A DNA stretch of 64,000 nucleotides from CAWEBF01 sp963807235 (GTDB taxonomy: Bacteria > Acidobacteriota > Vicinamibacteria > Vicinamibacterales > UBA2999), in contig CAWEBF010000009.1 of assembly GCA_963807235.1 (NCBI GenBank), forward strand, positions 62,001 through 126,000. Reading direction: 5' to 3'. The position numbers and the translations under genes are program-made. This document shows positions 11,056 through 25,390 of this stretch, piece by piece (the first letter of the stretch is position 1; each line of letters starts with the position of its first letter). The notes below the pieces were generated by a model. It had not been told where the DNA came from. It was given only the letters and a program-made list of their open reading frames with translations, and did no database searches.

Positions 11056-11313
11056 ATGCCCGCTTCCTTTGACCACGCGGCGAGCGCGAACCATGTCGTC
11101 TCATACCGTGACGATCGTGAGCTGTGCACCCGTGTACGGGCGGAGTTCGTGGAGATGCCCGGCCTTCGACTGACCCTGTCCCAGGCGGTGCGCCTCTTCA
11201 GCATCGAACCGCACCAGTGCGAGCGTGTTCTCGGCACTCTGGTCCTTGCCGGGCATCTGGCCACCGATGGGAAGGCGTTCGCCAGCTCGAAGATCGGTCG
11301 CCGTTCGGTCTGA
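11056..11313 (+). CDS. Small protein, possible winged-helix fold
   Basis: An 85-residue cytoplasmic protein of unknown family. ATG 11056 has an AGGAG site at 6 bases. The segment VEMPGLRLTLSQAVRLFSIEPHQCERVLGTLVLAGHLATDGKAFA resembles the helix-turn-helix plus wing of small winged-helix domains, in which ECERVLGTLV-like helices precede a hairpin. It heads a sigma-54-like operon before the phosphoribosyltransferase, so a local regulatory or stress role is possible but unproven. Confidence 0.65.
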   Translation: MPASFDHAASANHVVSYRDDRELCTRVRAEFVEMPGLRLTLSQAVRLFSIEPHQCERVLGTLVLAGHLATDGKAFASSKIGRRSV

Positions 11314-11371
11314 CGCACCGGACGCCACCCCGCAGTATCGAAAAATCCCCACCTCCATGAGCTTTTTCCCG

Positions 11372-12062
11372 ATGACGACGACCGGGCGTTCGGATGAGCC
11401 TTTCCGGTTCGAGGACCGGCACCATGCCGGCACCGTGCTCGCTGGTCGGCTTCGACATCTGGCTGGACGAAACGACGTGGTCGTGTTGGCCCTGCCTAGG
11501 GGGGGCGTCCCAGTCGCTTTCGAGATCGCGACGGCGCTCGGAGCGCCGATGGACGTGTTCGTGGTGCGTAAGCTCGGACTGCCGGACCCATCCCGAGCTG
11601 GCCATGGGCGCAATCGCCAGCGGCGGCGTGCGCGTCATGAACGAAGACGTCGTCATCCGGTACCGGCCGACGGCGGCATCCATCGAGGCCGTGACGCGCG
11701 CAGAGCGGATTGAGCTGGAGCGCCGTGAGCGTGCCTATCGCAACGGCCGCCCCGCCGTGTCCTCCGAGGGACGCACCGTCGTGCTCATCGACGACGGGCT
11801 GGCCACCGGCGCGACCATGCGTGTCGCCGTTCGCGGGGTTCGTTTGCTGGGGCCAGCGCGAATCGTGGTGGCGGTCCCGGTTGGCTCCCGAGAGGCGTGC
11901 GAGGCGCTCCGCGAGGTGGCCGATGAAGTGGTCTGTGCGCTGACTCCCGAGCCATTCTCGGCTGTCGGGCTCTGGTACGAGGACTTCTCTCAGACCACTG
12001 ACGACGAAGGACGTGAGCTGCTGAGCACACACGGAACCGAGGGCCGCACGCGGAGCGCATGA
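11372..12062 (+). CDS. Phosphoribosyltransferase-like protein (frameshifted)
   Basis: About 230 residues. The PRPP-binding loop VVLIDDGLATGATM is intact, with VVVLALPRGGVPVAFEIA and VRKLGLP upstream as in the Rv0571c/Rv2030c-type phosphoribosyltransferase domain. A one-base shift near 11585 separates the N-terminal third. ATG 11372 is chosen; ATG 11357 is also in frame and neither has a clear ribosome-binding site. In mycobacteria this domain is fused to erythromycin-esterase-like or dienelactone-hydrolase-like domains under DosR control. Here these partners are separate genes immediately downstream (0 and 7-base gaps). The base substrate is unknown. Confidence 0.8.
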
Positions 12063-13387
12063 ATGCGGGACGCCGCCATCCTCGAGGTCGTCCGGCAACA
12101 CGCCGTCCCCGTGGACCTCGACAGCGCCGCCGAGCGCCTGCTCGAAGCCATCGATCCGACGGCCTCGGTGGTGCTGGTGGGCGAGGGACGCACGGCACGC
12201 AGGAGTTCTATCGGATCCGCGCCGACGTCACGCGCGCGCTGATCGAGCAGCGCGGCTTCAACCTGGTTGCCGTGGAGGCCGACTGGCCCGACGCCTACCG
12301 GGCCAACCAGTGGGTCCAGCTGCATGGAGACGACAACACAGCCGAGGACGCGCTCGGGGACTTCACCCGCTTTCCGCGCTGGATGTGGCGCAACCGGGAA
12401 GTGGTGCGGTTCCTCCGCTGGCTGCGCACCGAGAACGCCGAGCGCCCCGTCAACGCCCGCGTCGGATTCTACGGACTGGACCTCTACAGCCTGCATCGCT
12501 CGATCGATCGCGTCATCCAGTACCTCGACAAGGTCGATCCCGCCGCCGCGCAGCGGGCCCGCCAGGGCTACGCGTGTTTTGACGCTTTTGGCGAGGACGT
12601 TCAGCGGTACGGCCGGGCGGCCAGCCTCAACATCGACCGGTCGTGCGAGGACGAGGTGGTCGAGCAGCTCATCGAGCTGCGACGGCGCGCGGCGGATTAC
12701 GCCAGGCGCGATGGCCGCATCGCCGCCGACGAGTATTTTGTCGCGGAACAGAACGCCCGCGTGGTCCGCAACGCGGAGACCTACTACCGTGCGATGTTCC
12801 AGGGCGGCGCCGAATCCTGGAACGTGCGCGACCAGCACATGATGACGACCCTCGAAGCACTGCTCGAGCACGCCGGGCGTCGCGGCGCCGCCACGCGCGT
12901 GGTGTGGGCGCATAACTCTCATCTTGGCGATGCCCGCGCGACCGAGCATGGCCGACCCCGGTGAGCTGAACCTCGGGCAACTGGCCCGCGACCGCTTCGA
13001 CAGCGCGTGCTGCGCGATCGGCATGACCACCCACGAGGGCGAGGTCACCGCCGCACACCAATGGGAAGAACCGGCCGCGTTACGCACCGTGCGCCCATCG
13101 CTGCCCGGCAGCTACGAGCGACTGTTTCAGACCTGGGTCTGCCGGCCTTCGTTCTACCGCTGCGGCGGCCGGCCGTGGCCGCCGCGCTCGCCGGCCCTCG
13201 CTCCGAGCGTGCCATCGGCGTGATTTATCGCCCCGAGACGGAGCGGGCGAGCCACTACTTCGCCGCGCGGCTGCCGCAACAGTTCGATCTCGTCGTCCAC
13301 GTCGATCGAACGCGCGCGGTCGAGCCACTCGAGCGGTGGGGCCGTCACGAGATCGACCTGCCGGAAACCTACCCCACGGGCGTGTGA
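12063..13387 (+). CDS. Erythromycin-esterase-like protein (frameshifted)
   Basis: About 440 residues of the erythromycin esterase (EreA/B-like) fold. Visible family blocks are GTQEFYRIRADVT, VAVEADWPDAYRANQWV (the acidic motif), VGFYGLDLYSL and VVWAHNSHLGDA (a catalytic histidine block). Shifts near 12188, 12950 and 13135 break the frame but the family pattern continues to the end DLPETYPTGV. Most chromosomal members are not resistance enzymes and act on unknown substrates. The start directly follows the phosphoribosyltransferase stop, matching the fusion of these two domains in Rv2030c. Confidence 0.82.
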
Positions 13388-13394
13388 GGACCGA

Positions 13395-14048
13395 ATGACC
13401 CAAGCGACGGCGGAACGGATTCAGGCTGGGCGTGTACTATAGAAGGCGACCTGACGCTTCCGGCAAGAACCGTGGGACTCGTGGTGTTCGCCCACGGCAG
13501 CGGCAGCAGCCGATTCAGCCGGCGAAACCGCTCGGTCGCGCAGGCGCTGCAGGGTGGCGGCTACGCGACGCTGCTGCTCGACCTACTGACGCAGGAAGAG
13601 GAAGTCATTGACGAGCGGACCCGCGAATATCGCTTCGATGTCGATCGGCTGGGCCACCGCGTCGTCGCCGCAATCGACTGGGTTGCCAGCCATCCGCAGG
13701 CGGCGCGCCTGCCCGTGGCGTGTTTCGGCGCCAGCACCGGCGCCGCCGCCGCGTTGATCGCGGCCGCGGAGCGGCCCGAAGCGGTTGGCGCGGTGATTGC
13801 GCGGTGGCCGGCCAGATTTGGCGGGCGATGCGCTCCCGAACGTTCAGGCTCCCACCCTGCTGATCGTCGGCGGCGACGACTTGCCGGTGATCGAACTCAA
13901 TCGCAGCGCGATGCGGCGCATGCACGGCCACGTCGAGCTGGAGATCGTGCCCGGCGCCACGCATCTGTTCGAAGAGCCCGGCGCACTCGAGTTGGTGTCA
14001 CAGCTTGCGCTGCAGTGGTGTGTCCGTTTCCTTGGAGCGCGGTCCTGA
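13395..14048 (+). CDS. Dienelactone-hydrolase-like alpha/beta hydrolase (frameshifted)
   Basis: About 218 residues. The oxyanion region is VVFAHGSGSSRFSRRN, the nucleophile elbow is FGASTGAAAA (G-x-S-x-G), the acid is in LLIVGGDDLPVI and the histidine in VPGATHLFEEPG, so the whole triad is present. Shifts near 13437 and 13805 interrupt it. With the first repaired, the protein starts MTQATAERIQAGRVL at ATG 13395. It is the third member of the phosphoribosyltransferase/esterase/hydrolase set and overlaps the end of the convergent PEP synthase gene by 51 bases. Confidence 0.78.
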
Positions 14049-16439
14049 ATCGACGGCCTGTTCGGCCTCGACGATCGCGAGCATCGTCTTGAGCAGGGAA
14101 TCGGGATTGAGCGAGATGCTGTCGATCCCTGTGCCACGAGGAACTGGCGAACTCCGGATAGTCGCTGGGCGCCTGGCCGCAGATGCCGATCTTCCGGCCG
14201 GCGGCATGCGCGGCGCGGATCACCTGAGCGATGGTCCGCTTGACGGCGTCGTTGCGCTCGTCGAACAGATGCGCGACGAGCTCCGAATCGCGATCGACGC
14301 CCAGGACGAGCTGCGTCAGATCGTTGCTGCCAATCGAGAAGCCATCGAACACCTCGGCGAATTCCGCGGCCAGCGTCACATTGCTCGGAATCTCGCACAT
14401 CACGTAGACTTCGAGGCCGCGCTCACCCTGCACCAGTCCGTGGCCGGCCATCTCCGCGATGACCCGCCGGCCCTCCTCGACCGTTCGGCAGAACGGCACC
14501 ATCAACTTCACGTTCTCGAGTCCCATCACCTCGCGCACTTTCCGCATGGCGCGGCATTCGAGCGCGAAACCCGTCGCGATACCGCTCGTCGTAGTAGCGC
14601 GAGGCGCCCCGGAAGCCCAGCATCGGGTTCTCTTCTTTCGGCTCGAAGGCGGCACCGCCCAGCAGCCCGGCGTACTCGTTCGTCTTGAAGTCGGAGAGCC
14701 GGACGATCACGTCCTTCGGCCAGAATGCGGCGGCGATCATCGCTACGCCTTCGGCCAGGCGATCGACGAAGTACTGGCCCTTGTCCGCGTAGCCGCGGTG
14801 AGCCGCTCGATCTCCTGGCGCTGCTTCGGGTCGGCAATCTGTCCGGGGCGCAGCAGCGCCATGGGGTGCGTGCGCACGTGGGTCCCGATGATGAACTCCA
14901 GGCGCGCCAGGCCGACGCCGTCGTTGGGCAGGAACGACAACGAAAATGCCTCGGCGGGGTTCGCGACGTTCATCATCATGTGCGTGCGTGGGCGCGGCAG
15001 GTCCGCGAGGTTCGTGCGCTCGACGCGGACCGGCAGCCGGCCGCGATAGACGAAGCCCTCTTCGCCTTCGGCGCACGACACGGTGACATCGTCGCCCGTC
15101 TTGATCGACGAGGTGCCGGTTCCGGTACCGACGATCGCAGGAATGCCCAGCTCGCGACTGACGATCGCGGCGTGGCAGGTGCGGCCGCCGCGGTCGGTGA
15201 CGACCGCCGCCGCGCGTTTCATCACCGGCTCCCAATCGGGGTCGGTCATCTCGGTGACGAGGACCTCGCCCGGTTGCAGTTGCTCCAGATCCGCCGATGA
15301 ACGAATCACGCGGGCGGACCCTGGCCGATCTTCTCGCCGACACTTCGGCCCTTGGCCAGCACCTCGCCGCGCGACTCGAGGTGGAACCGCTCCAGGACCA
15401 GCGGGTTCTCGCTGTGCATGGACCGTCTCCGGTCGCGCCTGCACCAGAAACAGCTCGCCGCTGCGGCCGTCCTTCGCCCATTCGATATCCATCGGCGTCG
15501 GCGTGCCGCGCAGCTGCGAATAGTGCTCCTCGACCAGCACCGCCCAGCGCGCCAGCGTCAGCATGTCATCGTCGGTGAGCACGAAGCGTTCGCGGTCGTC
15601 GGCCGACAACCGGAACGCTGCGCGTCTGCCGCGTGCCTCCTTCTTCGTAGACCAGCTTGAACTCCTTCGTCCCGAGCTTCTTCTGCAGAATCGGGCGGAA
15701 GCCCTTTCGCAGCGTCGGCTTGAAGACGTAGAACTCGTCCGGATTGACGGTGCCCTGCACGACGCTCTCGCCAAGACCGTAGGCGCCGGTGATCAGGACG
15801 GCGTTGGCAAAGCCGGTTTCGGTATCGATCGAGAACATCACGCCCGCGCTGGCGAGGTCGGACCGGACCATCTTCTGCACGCCGACCGACAGCGCCACCT
15901 GCGTGTGATCGAAGCCGTGATGCGCCCGGTAGACGATGGCGCGATCGGTGAACAGCGAGGCGTAGCAGCGCCTGACCGCGTCGAGGAGCATCGGCTCGCC
16001 ATGGACGTTGAGAAAGGTCTCCTGCTGTCCAGCGAAGCTGGCCTCGGGGAGATCCTCGGCCGTCGCGCTGCTGCGCACGGCCACGTCGCAGTGGGGCCCG
16101 TACTGCTGTTCCAGCCGTCGATAGCCCTGTCGGACGTCCTGGATGAGGTCGTCTGGCAGGGGCGCGGCCAGAATGGCGGACCGAACGCGCGCGCCGGCCG
16201 CCTGCAGCGCATCGATGTCGCTGATGTCGATACGCGCCGAGCGCGTCTCCGATCACGCGCTCGAGACCGGCGGCGCGCATGAATGCGCGGTAGGCGTCGG
16301 CGGTGGTGGCGAAGCCGTCGGGGGTCCGGATGCCGAGCGGGTCAGCGCCCGTCGCATCTCGCCGAGCGATGCGTTCTTGCCGCCGACGGTGGCGACGTCA
16401 TCCATGCCGACGTCGTCGAACCAGCGGATCAGCGGTCAT
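13998..16439 (-). CDS. ppsA: Phosphoenolpyruvate synthase (heavily frameshifted)
   Basis: About 810 residues with PEP synthase order. N-terminal ATP-grasp-like domain: MDDVATVGGKNASLGEM, AVRSSATAEDLPEASFAGQQ, GAYGLGESVVQGTVNPDE. Central swivelling domain with the phosphohistidine: GGRTCHAAIVSRELGIPAIV. C-terminal PEP-binding barrel: VRLSDFKTNEYAGLLGG, NPMLGFRGASRYY, SIGSNDLTQLVLGVDRDSE and GICGQAPSDYPEF. It converts pyruvate and ATP to PEP, AMP and phosphate. At least eight one-base shifts are scattered along the gene; since every active-site block survives, these look like sequence errors. A sigma-54-like promoter ends at the start codon. Confidence 0.88.
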
Positions 16440-16450
16440 GCCCCCACACC

Positions 16451-16466
16451 AGCAAGCGAGGTGCCG
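16451..16466 (-). promoter_or_regulatory. Predicted sigma-54 promoter of ppsA
   Basis: Minus-strand CGGCACCTCGCTTGCT fits both halves with exact spacing. The predicted start point (16440) is one base before the ATG at 16439, so the transcript would be leaderless. The tandem palindrome at 16510-16537 is about 75-92 bases upstream. Confidence 0.6.
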
Positions 16467-16506
16467 AACTGTCTCACGAATGGCGTGGCTCGGCGGGCGA
16501 GACAGC

Positions 16507-16660
16507 CGTGGAATATTCCCGATCCGGGGGGAATTCCAGGGGCCGCAGATGGGGACCGGTGGACCGATTTTCGCTCCCCGATGGGGCCAGGTCCCGCCGA
16601 TCGCGCCGGTTCGCTCGGATTTCGGCGCTCCGCGGCCCTGGCGTGACGGCACGGTGGCGC
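16507..16660 (+). repeat. Intergenic element, copy A (second copy at 44091, inverted)
   Basis: This fills most of the 323-base gene-free stretch between ppsA and the TolC gene. Its two ends match the inverted copy at 44091-44226: ATTCCCGATCCGGGG near one end and GGTTCG-TCGGATTT with CGCGGCCC near the other, with a less conserved GC-rich middle. Copy A lies between two divergent sigma-54-like promoters. It is probably a duplicated regulatory region rather than a mobile element, since no terminal repeats or coding capacity are seen. Confidence 0.6.
16510..16537. promoter_or_regulatory. Tandem palindrome shared by ppsA and the efflux operon
   Basis: GGAATATTCC (16510-16519) is a perfect palindrome, followed by GGGAATTCC (16529-16537), centres about 18 bases apart. 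It is placed 75-92 bases from the ppsA start point and about 160 from the efflux start point, so one site could serve both directions. Confidence 0.55.
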
Positions 16661-16661
16661 C

Positions 16662-16677
16662 GGGCATCGGTTTCGCA
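16662..16677 (+). promoter_or_regulatory. Predicted sigma-54 promoter of the efflux operon
   Basis: GGGCATCGGTTTCGCA has GG-N10-GC spacing with a fair match to both halves. The predicted start point near 16688 gives a 75-base leader before the TolC-like gene. Confidence 0.45.
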
Positions 16678-16762
16678 ATTCCCACCTACGACGGGGTGCC
16701 TGCCGTCGGACTTCCTGCGGTGGCGACAGGAGTGAATGTGAAGGAATCCTCTCCGATATGCG

Positions 16763-18083
16763 ATGAGACGACAGTCAGCAGTCTGTGTCTTCCTGGCTCT
16801 CCTCGGGCTTGTCACGCCAGCGGCCGCCCAGGCGCCCCTGACCCTCGCGGAAGCCATCGCCCGTGCCCGCGCGCGCAACCCCGACGCTGGCAGCAGCGCC
16901 GCCGCGGAGCGCGAGGCGGCCGAGCGCGTCGCCCAGGCCCGGGCTGGCTATTGGCCCAGAGTGGACGTTGCCGAGTCGTGGCAGCGGGGAAATCAGCCGG
17001 TGTTCGTCTTCGGAGTGCTCCTGGCCCAGGGCCGGTTCGAGGCGCAGAACTTTGCCCTGGCCGCGCTGAACCATCCGGACGCCGTCGACAATTTCCGCTC
17101 CGCGGTGTCGGTGGAGCAGACGCTGTTCGACGGCACCACTCGAGCGCAGGTCACCGCGGCCGGCATCGGTCACGAGATGGCCGCGGCCAGCAGGCTGCTG
17201 GTTGACCACGATCTGGCGATGGCCGTGACCGAGGCATACGGACGCGTGCTGGTGGCGTCGAGCGCCCGCCGCTCCGCCGATGCGGCCGCAGAGACGGCGC
17301 GCGCCGACCGCGAGCTGGCCGCCAACCGACGGGACGCGGAAGTCGTCACGGACGCCGACGTGCTGCAGCTGGACGTCCACGTGTCGCGCACCCGCGAGCA
17401 GCAGATTCGCGCGATGTCCGACGAGCGTGTGGCCAGAGGCCGGCTCAATCAAGTCATGGGCGAGCCACTCGGCGAAATATCTCTCCTCGAGAGCGCCGCG
17501 GCGGCGGCAGTAATCGACATCTCTGATCTGGCAGCGCTCGAAGCAGAAGCGATCGGCAAGCGGCCGGACATCGCGATCGCCGCGCTCCAGGAGCGGCTCG
17601 CCCAGGCGAACAGACGGCGGCTCGGGCGGCGTTCCTCCCGCAGGTGTCGGCGCAGGGTGGCTGGGAATTCAACGGCGGCATCTGGAACAGCCGCGCAATC
17701 CAGCTGGGGTGTCGGGCGCCGTCGCGCGGATCAACGTGTTCCACGGATTCGGCGACAAGGCGCGTCTTGGCGAAGCCGCGAACAGGTCGACGCGGCGCGC
17801 CCTCGAACGCGAAAAGGCGGTCACCGCCGTGCGGCTCGACGTGTACGTGGCCGTCGCGAAGCTGGAGCGGCGCGCGCGAGCGCCGCGGTCGGCCCGGCGC
17901 CGTGGCGCAGGCGCGCGAGAGCCAACGGATCATCCGCGATCGGTATGAGGCGGGCCTGGCCGACGTCGTGTCGTTGTTGCGGGCGGCGGAGGCGGTGGTG
18001 CAAGCCGAGACGCAGCAGCCCACCGCGCAGGTGGCGGTCCTGACCGAGACCGCCGCGCTCGAACACGCGCTGGAAGGCGATGA
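16763..18083 (+). CDS. TolC-family outer-membrane efflux protein (frameshifted)
   Basis: About 440 residues. A signal peptide ending VTPAAAQA is followed by the TolC repeat start LTLAEAIARARARNPDA. Long helical repeats follow (DVLQLDVHVSRTREQQ, RLNQVMGEPL; the second repeat RIIRDRYEAGLADVVSLLRAAEAV). It would form the outer-membrane channel of the tripartite pump encoded with the next two genes. Shifts near 17630 and 17880 split it; restoring the frame places its TGA at 18081-18083, overlapping the adaptor start. A signal-peptide start at 16763 is preferred to ATG 16758, which stops at once. Confidence 0.82.
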
Positions 18084-19244
18084 CCGAGATGACGCTGAGA
18101 AGACATCGGCGAATCGCCGGCACGGCTCTGGCCATCGCTCTCGCCGTGCCAGCCTGTTCGCGCGGCGCGAACGGAATACCGGCGGCCGCGCAGGACCCGG
18201 TGCCGGTCACCGTCGCCACGGTGACCATGGACGACGTCGCCGACAGGTTCGAGGCCGGCGGCGTCGTGCAGGCCGGGACGACGGCCACGCTCACCGCGCG
18301 CATCCTCGCGCCGGTCCGCGAGGTTCGCGCGACGCCCGGCGACCGCGTCCGCGCCGGCCAGGTGCTGATCGTGCTCGATGGCCGCGACCTCGAGGCGCGG
18401 GCGCGCAGCGCGCGGGCGCAGGCCGCGTCCGCGGAGCCGAGCGGGTCACCGCGGCCGAGGCGGAGCGACAGGCGGCCGAGGCCGCTCTCGCCCTGGCGCG
18501 CGCGACGCACGGCGCATCGCCGGCTGCACGCCAAACGGTCGGCGACGGCGCAGGAGCTCGACGCCGCCACCGGCGCGCTGCGCGCGGCGGAAGCGCGAGT
18601 CGCGGGTGCGGCAGCGCACGCCGAGGCGGCCGCTCCGGTGTCGAAAGCGCACGGGCCGCCAGCGACGCGGCCGACACCACCGAGTCGTTCCGCGCATCGC
18701 CGCCCCGTTCGACGGCGTGGTCACGGAGAAGCTGGTCGAGCCCGGCAACATGGCGGCGCCCGGGACGCCGCTGATGCGCCTCGAGGACACCGCGAGTTCC
18801 GGCTCGACGTCCGCGTGGACGAATCGCGGATCGGCCAGGTGTCGCCGCGGCGTCACTGTGGCGGTCTCGCTCGACGCTGCGGCGGATGGCGCACCGCGGG
18901 TGGTCAACGGCACGGTGACCGAGGTCGGCCGCGCGGTGGAGCGGGCGCCCGCACATTCCTCGTCAAGATCGCGGCTGCCCGCCGACACCGGGCTGCGCTC
19001 GGGGATGTTCGGCCGGGCGCGCTTCCGCACCCCGCCGCGGCGCGCCCTGACGGTCCCGGCCGGCGCCTCGTGCGCCGCGGCCAGATGACGTCCGTGTTCG
19101 TCGTCGAGCAGGACGTCGCCCGCCTGCGGCTGGTCAACGTCAGCGGCACCGAGGTCCTGGCGGGACTGGCCGAAGGCGACGTCGTGGTCGTCGCGCCGCC
19201 GCCGGCGCTGGTCGACGGCCGCCGCGTCCGGTGGCAGGCCGCTG

Positions 19245-19245
<1 letters not shown>
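18080..19245 (+). CDS. RND efflux periplasmic adaptor (HlyD/MFP family, frameshifted)
   Basis: About 385 residues. A lipoprotein-type signal peptide (ALAIALAVPACSRG) precedes a biotinyl-lipoyl-like domain (ILAPVREVRATPGDRVRAGQVLIVLDGRDLEA), an alpha-helical hairpin rich in Ala and Glu, then the second lipoyl half (APFDGVVTEKLVEPGNMAAPGTPLMRLED) and beta-barrel (GLRSGMFGRARF; LTVPAGA). It bridges the RND pump and the TolC channel. At least six one-base shifts occur. A last shift near 19228 is needed for the protein to end VAGR at the TGA overlapping the pump start. Confidence 0.8.
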
Positions 19246-22434
<3,189 letters not shown>

Positions 22435-22455
22435 GCATGCGAAAAGGAGAGCGTC

Positions 22456-22666
22456 ATGAGCTGTTGAACGTTGGCTGCGGCTGATTGGCGGTGGCTTCGT
22501 GGCGGCGAGTGTCCTGCTGGGGATCTACGTCAACCCCAACTTCCTGTGGTTCACCCTGTTCGTCGGACTGAACCTGTTCCAGTCCGCGTTCACCCAGTGG
22601 TGCCCGATGATGGCGATTCTTCGCAAGGCCGGGCGTTCGCGGCTGAGCCCCCAGCTCCGATCATGA
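22456..22666 (+). CDS. DUF2892 small membrane protein (frameshifted at codon 3)
   Basis: A 69-residue protein. After ATG 22456 (strong AAGGAGA site) one extra base produces an immediate stop. Skipping it gives WLRLIGGGFVAASVLLG, YVNPNFLWFTLFVGLNLFQS and FTQWCPMMAILRKAG, the classic DUF2892/YgaP-like pair of membrane helices. Such small proteins often accompany rhodanese, sulfide or metal efflux genes. It sits between the RND pump and the P-type ATPase, as expected of an operon. Function is not known; the extra base is probably an error. Confidence 0.72.
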
Positions 22667-22696
22667 GATAGGCCTGCGACCCAGCCGCGCCGCGTC

Positions 22697-25367
22697 ATGC
22701 TGATTCACCAGCTACCGCTGGACGTGGCCTTCGCCACGCTCCGCAGCACGCCCGCGGGCCTGGCGTCCGCCGAGGCGTCGGCGCGCCACGTCGAGTTCGG
22801 GCCCAATCGCATCGAGCGGTTGCCGACGGCGCCCGTCGCCGCACGTTTCGTGGCCCAGTTCACGCACTTCTTCGCGGCGCTGTTGTGGGTGGCGGCGTGT
22901 CTTGCCTTGGTGGCGGACTGGCAGATGCCCGGCCAGGGGATGTCGACGCTTGCGATGGCCATCGTCGGGGTGATTCTCGTCAACGGTGTCTTTTCGTTCT
23001 GGCAGGAATACCGCGCCGAGCAGACGATGGCGGCCCTGCAACGGCTGCTGCCGCATCAGGTCCGGGTGTACCGTGACGGCGCCGTGGCCGTGGCACCGTC
23101 CGAGGACGTCGTGCCCGGAGACGTGGTCCTGTTGAGTGCCGGAGACAACGTGCCAGCCGATTGCCGGCTGCTCGAGGCCTTCGGCGTGCGGGTGAACAAC
23201 GCGACGCTGACCGGAGAATCGCGGGCGGTGCCGCGGATCGCCGGCGACTGCGCCGACGGGGATCTGCAGCGAAGCCGCAACGTGCTCCTGGCCGGCACCG
23301 CGATCACCACCGGCGAGGCCACGGCGCTGGTGTTCGCGACCGGAATGAACACCGTCTTCGGCGGCATCGCCCGGCTCACGCAGAGCACCCCTGACCTGCC
23401 GTCGCCGCTTCAGAAGGAGATTGGCGCTCTCAGCCGGGTCATCGCCCTTCTGGCGGCGGCGATCGGCATCGCCGTGTTCACCGTCGGTGCCTTCATCGGC
23501 CTGCCGACACGCGCCAGTCTGATTTCTCGATCGGCATCATCGTGGCGAACGTCCCCGAGGGACTGCTCCCCACCGTCACGCTCGCGATGGCCATGGCGGC
23601 GCGGCGGATGGCCCGCCGCCAGACTCTCGTGCGCCATCTCCCCAGCGTCGAGACGCTCGGATCGGCGACGGTGATCTGCACCGACAAGACCGGCACGCTG
23701 ACACAGAACCGTATGGAGATCCGGACGATCTACGTGCCCGACCGGTTCGTGACCCCGGCGGCGGTGGCCGAGCCGGCCTTCGTAGCGGCTCACCGACGAT
23801 TCCTCGACTGCGCCAGTCAGTGTCACGACCTGAAGCGGGTCGGCAACGGCGCCGGCGGGCCATGGATGGGCGACCCCATGGAGATTGCGCTAATGAAGGT
23901 CGCGGAAGCCTCAGGCGCCGTTCACGCGCTTCAGCGGGTGGACGAACTCCCGTTCGACCCCGAACGCAAGCGCCTCGCCACGCTGCACCGCGAGGAAGAC
24001 GGGGTCGTGCTGTTCGTGAAGGGCGCGCCCGAGGAGCTGCTGCCGAGGGCACGCTGGATCGAGTCCGACGGGCAACGAGAGCTGCTGACTGATGATGCGC
24101 GGGCTTCGATCGGCCGGGTGGCAGCGGAAATCGCCGACGGCGGGCTGCGGGTGCTGGCCTTTGCGCACAGGTCACTTCCCCAGGAGTACGTCCTGGCGGA
24201 GGCGGAGCAGGAGCTGGTTCTGACGGCGCTGGTCGGCTTCGAGGATCCACCCCGGCCCGAAGTTCCCGCGGCCGTTCGGCGCTGCCGGGACGCGGGCATC
24301 AGGGTGGTCATGGTCACCGGCGATCACCCGCATACCGCGCTTGCCCTGGCCCGTGAGATCGGTCTGGTCAACGGGTCTGACCCGTGCCTGCTGTCCGGAG
24401 ACGATCTCGCCCGGATGTCGGACACGGAGCTCCAGTTGGCGCTCGACGCTGTCGAGATCGTCTGTGCGCGGGTGACGGCGGATCAGAAGCTGCGCGTGGT
24501 CAGAGCGTTGCAACGGAAGCGGGAGATCGTCGCCGTCACCGGGGACGGCGTCAACGACGCTCCGGCGTTGCGGGCGGCTGACGTGGGTATCGCGATGGGC
24601 ATCTCCGGGACGGATGTGGCCCGGGAGGCGTCCGACGTGGTGCTGCTGGACGACAATTTCGCCAGCATCGTCAACGGCATCGAGGAGGGCCGCGCCGTTT
24701 TCGAGAACATCCGCAAGTTCCTGACCTACATCCTGACGTCGAACATCCCGGAACTGGTGCCTTATCTTGCCTTTGCGTTTGCGCGAGTGCCACTGGCCCT
24801 GACTATCATCCAGATCCTCGCAGTGGACCTCGGCACCGACATGGTTCCGGCTCTCGGCCTGGGCGCGGAGCCTCCGGACAGCGGAGTGATGGCGCGCCCG
24901 CCGCGCCGCCGCGATGATCGGCTGCTGACCGCCGGCCTCTTGATCAGGGCCTACCTGTTTCTCGGATCCTGCCAGGCCATCGCCGGCATGGCTGCATTCT
25001 GGTTCGTGCTGACCGGAGCAGGCTGGCAGTGGGGAGAGACCTGACCCCGAACAGCGAGGTCTATCGTCAGGCCACCACCGCGTGCTTGACCGCCATCGTG
25101 CTCATGCAGGTGGTCAACGTGTTCGTGTGTCGAAGCCCGACCGCCTCCGTGTTCTCGCAGTCTCCCTTCGGGAACCGGCTGATCATGGCCGGCATCGCCG
25201 TGGAAGTCGCGATGATCCTGCTGATCGACTACACGCCGGCCGGCCACGCGCTGTTCGGTACCGCGTCGATCCCGTGGAGGGCGTGGCTGGTCGTCCTGCC
25301 GTTTGCCATCGCCATGCTGGCGCTGGAGGAAGCCCGAAAGGCGTACGTGCGGTTTCGGAGGAGTTGA
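22697..25367 (+). CDS. P-type cation-transporting ATPase (CtpF/Ca2+-type, frameshifted)
   Basis: About 890 residues. N-terminal region FGPNRIERLPTAP, then the actuator motif NATLTGES, M4 region NVPEGLLPTVTLAMAMAARR, phosphorylation site ICTDKTGTLTQNRMEI, nucleotide site KGAPEELLPRA and hinge TGDGVNDAPALRAADVGIAMG. M5-M6 read IPELVPYLAFAF and ILAVDLGTDMVPALGLGAE, a type II (Ca2+/Na+-like) pattern as in Rv1997/CtpF. It is an ATP-driven cation exporter of the inner membrane; the ion is not certain. Shifts near 23520 and 25030 break it; the repaired C-terminus ends RKAYVRFRRS. A piece of a second copy of this C-terminus lies at 43128. Confidence 0.88.
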
Positions 25368-25390
25368 GGTCGTCCGATGTCTGACGAATG

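Noticed and set aside
13998..16439. ppsA as a pseudogene
   Set aside because: Every catalytic block is intact and shifts are scattered, as in many other genes here. Sequence error is more likely than decay.
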